Shown here: piece by piece, positions 1 to 5,279 of the stretch | Numbering within the stretch: the stretch's first letter is position 1 | Layout of the letters: every line of letters begins with the position of its first letter | NCBI RefSeq assembly: GCF_905207935.1 | Contig: NZ_CAJLNI010000051.1 | Coordinates: 1-12,656, forward strand | Length of the DNA stretch: 12,656 bases | From: an uncultured Haemophilus sp. | GTDB lineage: Bacteria; Pseudomonadota; Gammaproteobacteria; Enterobacterales; Pasteurellaceae | Direction of reading: 5' to 3' | The notes under the pieces: model-generated | What the model was told of the DNA's origin: nothing | The model's input: the letters and a program-made list of their open reading frames with translations, nothing else | Database searches by the model: none | Program-made: the position numbers and the translations under genes

Positions 1-645
1 CACCGCAAGTGGAATGGTACCTAGCACAATAGACGGTAGAATCAATGACTTAATGGCATTTCCAAAGGCACCTGGCTCGCCTGAAAGCCAAGTATCGATT
101 AACATAAAACCGGTTGGTGTATCGATCCAGAAACTATCTTCTAAACGTCCCCCTTGTGGTAAATCTAACCAAGGTGAAACATATAAGATCAAAATTAATC
201 CCCACCAGAAAATTGGCATGGAATAACCCGTTAATGACATGGCTGTCACGGTATGAGAAATCCAGCTATCTTTCTTGACGGCCGCAATCGTTCCTAGCGT
301 AATACCCGCAATTAACGACCAAAATAGCGCAAAAAAAGCCAATTCAAACGTGGCAGGGAAAAGTGTGAAAAACTCCCTCAGAACAGGTTGTTGGGTGCGG
401 AATGATTCACCAAAATCACCTTGTATTACATTGCCAATATAATTGAAATATTGCTGATACAACGGTAAATCGAGACCAAGTTGCTTCATCATTTGTTGAT
501 GAACTTCTGGCGTTAAACCTCGCTCTCCCATCATAATCTCCACAGGATCACCTGGAATAAAATGTATGAGCGCAAAAGTCACAAAAGTAATGGCGATAAA
601 GGTAGGAATCACCATTAAAATACGTTTTAAAATAAATTTAAACAT
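1..645 (-). CDS. dppB: Dipeptide ABC transporter permease DppB, 3' end cut by window edge
   Basis: Inner-membrane permease of a dipeptide (possibly also haem precursor) ABC importer. It pairs with DppC in the membrane and with the DppD/DppF ATPases. The frame is open from the ATG at 645 to the window edge, giving 215 residues of a family about 330 long, so the C-terminal third with the ATPase-contacting EAA loop lies outside. Visible features are an N-terminal membrane helix (about residues 9-34) running into the family's FIPGDPVEIMMGE motif (33-45), a periplasmic stretch with QGDFGESFRTQQPV (75-88), and helices at about 99-123 and 135-157 with MPIFWWG. A GGGAAG ribosome site (649-654) lies 3 nt before the start. 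It lies 109 nt downstream of uvrD on the same strand, an order I remember from H. influenzae. Seen: sequence and helices. Inferred: dipeptide substrate, from close similarity to remembered H. influenzae DppB. Confidence 0.95.
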   Translation of the reverse strand, partial: MFKFILKRILMVIPTFIAITFVTFALIHFIPGDPVEIMMGERGLTPEVHQQMMKQLGLDLPLYQQYFNYIGNVIQGDFGESFRTQQPVLREFFTLFPATFELAFFALFWSLIAGITLGTIAAVKKDSWISHTVTAMSLTGYSMPIFWWGLILILYVSPWLDLPQGGRLEDSFWIDTPTGFMLIDTWLSGEPGAFGNAIKSLILPSIVLGTIPLAV

Positions 646-663
646 CTACTTCCCACATGATAA

Positions 664-672
664 AAGTGCGGT
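664..672 (+). repeat. DNA uptake signal sequence
   Basis: Exact AAGTGCGGT, the core bound by the competence uptake machinery of Haemophilus-type Pasteurellaceae. It is intergenic, between uvrD and dppB. Confidence 0.9.
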
Positions 673-697
673 CGTTTCTTCGAATGCTTTCGCACTT
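664..697 (-). terminator. Weak terminator-like hairpin from a degenerate uptake-signal pair
   Basis: An exact uptake signal at 664-672 faces a degenerate copy at 689-697 (TTCGCACTT). The arms AAGTGCG/CGCACTT pair over 7 bp with a loop of about 20 nt. Read on the minus strand the stem is followed by TTTT. It sits between uvrD and dppB and could act as a weak or partial terminator for uvrD transcripts. The short stem and long loop make this uncertain. Confidence 0.3.
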
Positions 698-754
698 GGC
701 ACCTTGAGCATAAACATCAATATTCATACTCGTTGCAATAAAATCCTCCCGATT

Positions 755-2932
755 CTACCGCACTTTTTCTAATTTTGCCAAATGCGCAATCAGCCACTTA
801 ATGCCTTGAGCTTGGAAAGCAATTTGTAAACGGGTGTTATTATCTGAGCCTTCAACGTTTATAACAGTGCCAAAACCAAACTTTTCATGTTTCACTTTTT
901 GCCCCATTTTCCACTCATTTTCTGGCAAACTCGTGCTTAAACTCCCTACTTTCGCTTGGTTTAATGCTCGGGTTACTGTTCCACGCAAACGGATTTCTTG
1001 AATGCATTCTGATGGCAATTCTGTGATAAATCGCGAAGGCAAATGACGTTCTTCTTTCGTATAAACACGACGGCTTTCCGCATAACAAATCGTCAGTTTT
1101 TGCTTAGCTCGAGTAATGCCCACATAAGCAAGACGGCGTTCTTCCTCCAAACGTCCTGGCTCTTCAAATGAACGGAAACTTGGAAATACGCCCTCTTCTA
1201 CCCCAACCATAAATACGCGTGGAAACTCCAAGCCTTTTGCTGAGTGTAAGGTCATCATTTCCACACAAGATTGATGCGGCGAAGCCTGCTCTTCTCCCGC
1301 TTCTAAAGAAGCATGAGTTAAAAAGGCGGTAAGATCGGTCATATCCTCTGCTTCATCAGGTTTGATAAATTCTCGGGTTGCCGTCACCAATTCTTCTAAG
1401 TTTTCAATACGCACTTCACCTTTCTCGCCTTTTTCCTGTTTATACATATCGTATAAGCCAGAATGTTTAATCACGAAATCGGTCTGTGCAAACAATGGCA
1501 TTTCAGCCGTATCCACCTGTAAAGAATTAATCAACTCTTGGAAACGCAATAATGCGGTTGAAGCACGTCCCGTTAGCATATTTTCTTGTGTGGCCACTTG
1601 CACTGCTTGCCATAAGGTAATTTGACGTTCACGGGTTAAATTTCGTAACACATCTAAAGTACGATCGCCAATACCACGCGTAGGCGTATTAATCACACGC
1701 TCAAATGCGGCATCATCTTGACGATTATTAATTAAACGTAAATATGCCAACGCATCTTTAATTTCTTGGCGTTCGAAGAATCGCATCCCGCCATAAATTC
1801 GATAAGGAATTTGGCAACGAATCAAGGCTTCTTCAATAACACGAGATTGGCTATTACTACGATATAAAACAGCACAATCATCTAATTCCCCACCATCATC
1901 TACCCAATTTTGGATTTGAGACGCCACAAATTTTGCCTCATCTAATTCATTAAATGCTGCATAAATACCTACTGGCTCCCCCATTTCACCGTCGGTCCAT
2001 AAATTCTTACCGAGACGATCACTATTATTCGAAATAAGTTGGTTGGCACTTTTCAGAATATTGCCGGTAGAACGATAATTTTGCTCCAAACGAATAGTTT
2101 CAGCGTTGAAATCTTTTAGGAATTTTTGAATATTTTCGACCTGTGCACCACGCCAACCATAAATGGATTGGTCATCATCGCCCACAATCATCACTTTGCC
2201 TGTATTACCGGCAAGAATTTTAATCCATGCATATTGGATTTTATTGGTATCTTGAAACTCATCCACCAAAATGTGCTGAAAACGTTGCTGATAGCGTTGT
2301 AAAATCACAGGCTTTTTAGCAAATAATTCATACGCACGAATTAACAATTCAGCAAAATCCACCAATCCCGCACGATCACAAGTATCTTGATAAATTTGAT
2401 AAATCTTAATCCACTCTTTTTCCTGACGATCACCAAAATCATTAATATCTTGCGGTCTTAGACCTTCATCTTTTTTATTATTGATATACCAACACGCTTG
2501 TTTTGGTGGAAATGCTTTATCGTCATAATTGTGCAATTTCATCAAGCGTTTTACTAAACGAAGTTGGTCTTCAGAATCCAAAATTTGGAAGTCTTGTGGC
2601 AAGTTCACATCTAAATGGTGAGCGCGTAATAATCGATGGGCAATGCTATGGAATGTCCCAATCCACATACCAAATAGATTCGATTGAGCATGTTTGGATA
2701 AGGTATCTTGAATACGATGGCGCATTTCAGCAGCGGCTTTATTGGTAAAGGTGACCGCCATAATGCTGCCTTCAGAAATATTTTCTACGGCAATCAACCA
2801 AGCAATACGATGAGTCAATACACGAGTTTTACCACTTCCTGCACCAGCAAGCACAAGGTAATTACCAAGTGGTGCTGCCACTGCTTCACGTTGTTTATCA
2901 TTCAAGCCATCAAGTAATTCTGAAATATCCAT
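755..2932 (-). CDS. uvrD: DNA helicase II UvrD
   Basis: Superfamily 1A 3'-5' helicase that removes UvrBC and the excised oligonucleotide in nucleotide excision repair and unwinds the nicked strand in MutHLS mismatch repair. The product is 725 residues, close to the 720 of E. coli. Motifs in order: Q-motif region (LNDKQREAV, 10-18), Walker A GAGSGKT (30-36, Lys35), TFTNKAAAEM (61-70), Walker B DEFQDT (224-229), motif III GDDDQSIYGWRGA (251-263), QNYRS (284-288), motif V TLHSAKGLEF and motif VI RRLAYVGITRA in the last third. The C-terminal GQKVKHEKFGFGTV stretch is the Tudor-like RNA polymerase-binding module. The GAQVENIQ sequence favours UvrD over its relative Rep. The start at 2932 has a weak AAGAG site just upstream, and a LexA box overlaps the promoter. 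The stop codon overlaps an uptake signal. Confidence 0.98.
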   Translation of the reverse strand: MDISELLDGLNDKQREAVAAPLGNYLVLAGAGSGKTRVLTHRIAWLIAVENISEGSIMAVTFTNKAAAEMRHRIQDTLSKHAQSNLFGMWIGTFHSIAHRLLRAHHLDVNLPQDFQILDSEDQLRLVKRLMKLHNYDDKAFPPKQACWYINNKKDEGLRPQDINDFGDRQEKEWIKIYQIYQDTCDRAGLVDFAELLIRAYELFAKKPVILQRYQQRFQHILVDEFQDTNKIQYAWIKILAGNTGKVMIVGDDDQSIYGWRGAQVENIQKFLKDFNAETIRLEQNYRSTGNILKSANQLISNNSDRLGKNLWTDGEMGEPVGIYAAFNELDEAKFVASQIQNWVDDGGELDDCAVLYRSNSQSRVIEEALIRCQIPYRIYGGMRFFERQEIKDALAYLRLINNRQDDAAFERVINTPTRGIGDRTLDVLRNLTRERQITLWQAVQVATQENMLTGRASTALLRFQELINSLQVDTAEMPLFAQTDFVIKHSGLYDMYKQEKGEKGEVRIENLEELVTATREFIKPDEAEDMTDLTAFLTHASLEAGEEQASPHQSCVEMMTLHSAKGLEFPRVFMVGVEEGVFPSFRSFEEPGRLEEERRLAYVGITRAKQKLTICYAESRRVYTKEERHLPSRFITELPSECIQEIRLRGTVTRALNQAKVGSLSTSLPENEWKMGQKVKHEKFGFGTVINVEGSDNNTRLQIAFQAQGIKWLIAHLAKLEKVR
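757..765 (-). repeat. DNA uptake signal forming the last codons and stop of uvrD
   Basis: Exact uptake signal on the minus strand. It supplies the end of the last Lys codon, the Val and Arg codons and the T of the TAG stop of uvrD, so the UvrD C-terminus (KVR) is literally encoded by the repeat. Confidence 0.9.
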
Positions 2933-2947
2933 CGCTCTTATTTTAAT

Positions 2948-2963
2948 CTGGTTAAATTTACAG
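2948..2963 (-). promoter_or_regulatory. LexA (SOS) box upstream of uvrD
   Basis: On the minus strand the sequence CTGTAAATTTAACCAG fits the LexA consensus CTG-N10-CAG with an AT-rich centre, and closely resembles the E. coli uvrD box (CTGTATATATACCCAG, from memory). It lies 2 bp downstream of the uvrD -10 hexamer and covers the predicted transcription start, a position where LexA blocks polymerase. It is 15 bp upstream of the uvrD ATG. SOS control of uvrD is known in E. coli and inferred here. Confidence 0.8.
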
Positions 2964-2965
2964 GT

Positions 2966-2994
2966 ATTATAGTGGGAATTATATTTTTAAACAA
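2966..2994 (-). promoter_or_regulatory. uvrD promoter
   Basis: A perfect -10 TATAAT (2971 to 2966, minus strand) has a poor -35 TTGTTT (2994 to 2989, three of six matches) at 17 bp. The predicted start near 2959 falls inside the LexA box. It drives uvrD away from the divergent binding-protein gene. Confidence 0.55.
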
Positions 2995-3001
2995 CCTGAT
3001 A

Positions 3002-3030
3002 TTTACAAATTTACTCCGCCCCTTTATATT
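3002..3030 (+). promoter_or_regulatory. Promoter of the AfuA-like binding-protein gene
   Basis: The -35 TTTACA (3002-3007, five of six matches) and -10 TATATT (3025-3030, five of six) are separated by the ideal 17 bp. The predicted start is about 3037, giving a leader of about 42 nt with an AAGGAG ribosome site (3068-3073) 5 nt before the ATG. I see no clear operator, so regulation cannot be read from the sequence. Confidence 0.55.
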
Positions 3031-3078
3031 AGCAATATCAAATAATTACTAAATATTGACGAAGTTAAAGGAGACACA

Positions 3079-4125
3079 ATGTCAATTAAAACAACACTAA
3101 AATTAACCGCACTTTCTACCCTTGCGGCTCTCGCCTTCACATCTCACGCACAGGCTGAAGGTAAACTCACTGTCTATTGCAGCGTACAAAACGTTGTATG
3201 CGAAAAAGTCACTCAAGCCTTTAGTAAAAAATACAATGTAGATGCACAATTTGTACGTAATAGTACAGGCGTCGTATTAGGCAAAATTAAAGCTGAAAAA
3301 GAAAACCCACAAGCTGATTTCTGGTTTGGTGGCACCATTGAACCCCATCTTCAAGCCGCAGAGTTAGGCTTACTTGAATCCTATCGTTCCCCATTACAAA
3401 AAGACATCATGCCACAATTTAAATCTTTAATGGATCAACGCGGTAATTTCACTTCTGTTATTTATTTAATGGAACTTGGCATTGGGGTAAATACTAAAAA
3501 ATTAAAAGAATTGAATATTCCTGCGCCAAAATGTTATGCGGATCTGATAAAACCTGAATATCAAGGTCAAATTCAATATCCGGATCCCCGTGTTTCGGGT
3601 ACGGGATACTCGCTTATCAGTACTTTTTCCACATTATGGGGAGAAGAAAAAGCCTTTGACTATCTGAAAAAACTAGAACCCAATCTCATGCAACATACCA
3701 AAACAGGCCTTGCGAGCAACTATTTGGCTAACGGTACTGTAGCGATTGATTTAGGTTTTATGTTGGTTTATCCGCGTGAGAAGAAAAATGGTGCGCCAGT
3801 TGAAGGCATTTTACCATGCGAAGGCGTAGGCTATTCTTTAGGCGGGGCAAGCATTATTAAAGGAGCTAGAAACCTTGATAATGCCAAACTGTTTATGGAT
3901 TTCGTGCTAAGCAAAGAAGCACAAGAAATTCCGTGGCGAGAATCAGACTCTTATCAACTTCCAACCAATATCCATGCAGAGCCTGCACCAGGTTTCCTAC
4001 CGGCTAGCAAATTAAAACTAGTGGATATTGATTTTATGAAATTTGGTACAGATCAAGAAGGTAAACGTCTCACCCAACGTTGGGTTTCTGAAGTGCTCTT
4101 AGAGAGTAAATCGCCAAAAGAATAA
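3079..4125 (+). CDS. Orphan periplasmic solute-binding protein, AfuA/FbpA class
   Basis: Product of 348 residues with a Sec signal peptide (Lys4 and Lys8, hydrophobic 9-21, AQA cleavage site after Ala26) and a mature type II binding-protein fold: KLTVYCS (29-35), STGVVLGKIKAE (62-73), ADFWFGG (79-85), GEEKAFDYLKKL (188-199), GYSLGGASIIKGARN from 251. Cysteines at 34, 41, 152 and 247 could form two disulfides. It looks like the AfuA branch (remembered H. influenzae HI0131). It lacks the adjacent tyrosines that hold iron in FbpA, so an iron-binder label is unsafe. The AfuA sugar-phosphate contacts I recall (His205, Asp206, Glu229) appear here as Leu229, Val230 and Ser253, so hexose phosphate is also doubtful. 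It has its own promoter and terminator and no adjacent permease or ATPase, so it must borrow a transporter or act alone. Substrate unknown. Confidence 0.88.
   Translation: MSIKTTLKLTALSTLAALAFTSHAQAEGKLTVYCSVQNVVCEKVTQAFSKKYNVDAQFVRNSTGVVLGKIKAEKENPQADFWFGGTIEPHLQAAELGLLESYRSPLQKDIMPQFKSLMDQRGNFTSVIYLMELGIGVNTKKLKELNIPAPKCYADLIKPEYQGQIQYPDPRVSGTGYSLISTFSTLWGEEKAFDYLKKLEPNLMQHTKTGLASNYLANGTVAIDLGFMLVYPREKKNGAPVEGILPCEGVGYSLGGASIIKGARNLDNAKLFMDFVLSKEAQEIPWRESDSYQLPTNIHAEPAPGFLPASKLKLVDIDFMKFGTDQEGKRLTQRWVSEVLLESKSPKE
3106..3114 (-). repeat. DNA uptake signal inside a signal peptide
   Basis: Exact uptake signal read on the plus strand as ACC GCA CTT. It is in frame as Thr10-Ala11-Leu12 of the hydrophobic core of the binding protein's signal peptide. 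Confidence 0.9.
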
Positions 4126-4140
4126 AAGGAATAAACAAAA

Positions 4141-4175
4141 AGTGCGGTCAAAATAAGAATGTTTTTGACCGCACT
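4141..4175. terminator. Bidirectional uptake-signal terminator between the binding-protein gene and fdhD
   Basis: A perfect 13-bp stem (4141-4153 with 4163-4175) has a 9-nt loop and is flanked by T-runs on both strands (CGTTTTTAT on plus, CTTTTTG on minus). It lies between the convergent ends of the binding-protein gene (stop 4125) and fdhD (stop 4195). The left arm is an exact uptake signal (4140-4148); the right arm is one base off (ACCGCACTC, 4168-4176). Confidence 0.85.
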
Positions 4176-4194
4176 CGTTTTTATATAGATAAAA

Positions 4195-5004
4195 CTAAGC
4201 TAAAACCAACCGCTCTTTACCCGCATAGATATTAGCTTTTCCAGGGCGAGCAAAGCCGATAAGGGAAAGATTGTGTTGTTCAGCCATATTGACGGCAAGA
4301 TCTGTTGCTGCAGAAATTGCAACAAGTAACTCGATGCCACAAGCTACCGATTTTTGGACCATTTCATAACTGGCTCGGCTTGAAACAAGTACGAATCCTT
4401 GCGGTTGATTCTGTTTAGCATGCCAGCCGATTAATTTATCTAGTGCCACATGTCGCCCAACATCTTCTCGAATCGCCAGTAAATTACCCGATAAATCAAA
4501 GAAGGCGGCGGCATGTGTCGCCCCTGTCTCTTTTCCGAGTGTTTGATTAGCTTGTAATTGTGCTAAGCAACCATCTAATAAATTTAAATTAAATTGGAAA
4601 GTGCGATCTAATTTTGGCAATTTTTTATAAACTTGTGAGATTTGTTCTGTGCCGCAAATGCCACATCCTGTTCTGCCTGTTAATGTTCGACGATGATCTT
4701 TTAATGCCACAAATTGACGGCTAGATAATTCAATTTGCACTTCAATGCCATTGCATACTTCCACCACATCAATGCCATAAATATCCGCTTTTTTCTCAAT
4801 AATACTTTCCGCTAATGAAAAGCCTAAAGCAAAATCCTCTAAATCTTGGGGAGAGCACATCATGACGGTATGTGCAATACCATTATAGACAAGTGAAACA
4901 GGGACTTCCGCAGCCAAACTATCTTGTTTTTCCACTAAAAGTAAGGTCGGATTTTCAGATGTTTTTTTTAAAAAATTAATTGTTTTTTGGATTATCCAGT
5001 GCAT
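4195..5004 (-). CDS. fdhD: Formate dehydrogenase accessory sulfurtransferase FdhD
   Basis: Cytoplasmic protein that takes sulfur from the IscS cysteine desulfurase and delivers it to the bis-MGD molybdenum cofactor, a step required for formate dehydrogenase activity. The product is 269 residues, normal for the family. Visible motifs are EVPVSLVYNG (33-42), DLEDFALGFSLAE (54-66), the RTGCGICG loop with the sulfur-relay cysteines Cys114 and Cys117, ETGATHAAAF, the conserved REDVGRHVALDKLIG segment and VLVSSRASYEMVQK. The start at 5004 has only a weak GGGA site upstream but fits the family start and the promoter at 5028-5056. It is divergent from fdnGHI, whose catalytic subunit is its expected client. 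A near-match to the uptake signal (4599-4607, one mismatch) encodes Asp-Arg-Thr. Confidence 0.98.
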   Translation of the reverse strand: MHWIIQKTINFLKKTSENPTLLLVEKQDSLAAEVPVSLVYNGIAHTVMMCSPQDLEDFALGFSLAESIIEKKADIYGIDVVEVCNGIEVQIELSSRQFVALKDHRRTLTGRTGCGICGTEQISQVYKKLPKLDRTFQFNLNLLDGCLAQLQANQTLGKETGATHAAAFFDLSGNLLAIREDVGRHVALDKLIGWHAKQNQPQGFVLVSSRASYEMVQKSVACGIELLVAISAATDLAVNMAEQHNLSLIGFARPGKANIYAGKERLVLA

Positions 5005-5027
5005 TATTTTTTCCCAATAAAATGACT

Positions 5028-5056
5028 ATTGTAAAAATGTTACTTTTTTTTAACAA
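5028..5056 (-). promoter_or_regulatory. Candidate fdhD promoter
   Basis: On the minus strand, -35 TTGTTA (5056 to 5051, four of six matches) and -10 TACAAT (5033 to 5028, five of six) are spaced by 17 bp. The predicted start is near 5021, leaving a leader of about 17 nt before the fdhD ATG. The FNR/CRP-like site at 5071-5084 lies just upstream of it. Confidence 0.45.
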
Positions 5057-5070
5057 AAAATGTTTGTTTT

Positions 5071-5084
5071 GTGATCTAGCTCAA
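5071..5084. promoter_or_regulatory. Candidate FNR (or CRP) site between fdhD and fdnG
   Basis: GTGATCTAGCTCAA matches the FNR palindrome TTGAT-N4-ATCAA at eight of ten defined positions. Extended one base left it also matches a CRP half-site (TGTGA-N6-TCAAG). It is shared by two divergent genes whose products act in anaerobic formate respiration. Distances to the possible start sites do not settle whether it serves fdnG, fdhD or both. Confidence 0.45.
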
Positions 5085-5169
5085 GTTTTAAAGCGATTAT
5101 AACATGTTTTGATTATAGATTTTCGGTTAAAAAATAGTTAAAATCGCCTCTGTTTAAATTGGTCATTAT

Positions 5170-5175
5170 TATAAT
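5170..5175 (+). promoter_or_regulatory. Possible -10 element of the fdnGHI promoter
   Basis: A perfect TATAAT sits 104 bp before the fdnG start, but no convincing -35 lies 16-18 bp upstream. Other AT-rich hexamers (TAAAAT 5139-5144, TATAAC 5098-5103) are also possible, some better spaced from the FNR-like site. The real start site cannot be chosen from sequence. Confidence 0.3.
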
Positions 5176-5250
5176 CAATTTAATGGTTGATACGTTATTT
5201 TAACGAAATCAAATAAATTATCTACACGAATTTATACTATCAAAATATCT

Positions 5251-5266
5251 TAACGGTTCGCCGTTA
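5251..5266 (+). promoter_or_regulatory. Small UUCG-loop RNA hairpin just before the fdnG ribosome site
   Basis: TAACGG-TTCG-CCGTTA forms a perfect 6-bp stem capped by a UUCG loop (closing pair G-C, not the extra-stable C-G). It ends 2 nt before the ribosome site AAGGAG (5269-5274), which is 5 nt from the fdnG ATG. It lacks a T-run, so it is not a terminator. It may shield or present the ribosome site or stabilise the 5' end. Confidence 0.5.
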
Positions 5267-5279
5267 TGAAGGAGTGATT

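Larger units (their letters stand above)
638..727 (-). other. Possible 29-codon upstream ORF overlapping the dppB start
   Basis: An ATG at 727 opens a 29-codon frame (begins MNIDVYAQGA) that ends with TAA at 640-638, inside the first codons of dppB, an 8-nt overlap of the kind seen in translational coupling. A strong Shine-Dalgarno-like GGGAGGA lies at 744-750 but is 16 nt from this ATG, too far for normal use. The frame is also the in-frame continuation of uvrD past its TAG. It contains the uptake signal at 664-672. No homology is recognised, and chance is the simpler explanation. Confidence 0.15.

Noticed and set aside
3079..4125. Naming the binding protein FbpA or iron transporter
   Set aside because: The adjacent tyrosines that bind Fe3+ in FbpA are absent and the sequence is closer to the AfuA branch; the substrate is left open.
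4599..4607. Uptake signal within fdhD
   Set aside because: One mismatch from the nine-base core (AAGTGCGAT), so it was noted in the gene entry but not counted as an exact copy.
5174..5191. ATCAA-N8-TTGAT inverted repeat as a second FNR site
   Set aside because: The half-sites are in outward order with the wrong spacing for FNR, and 5-bp arms in AT-rich DNA are expected by chance.
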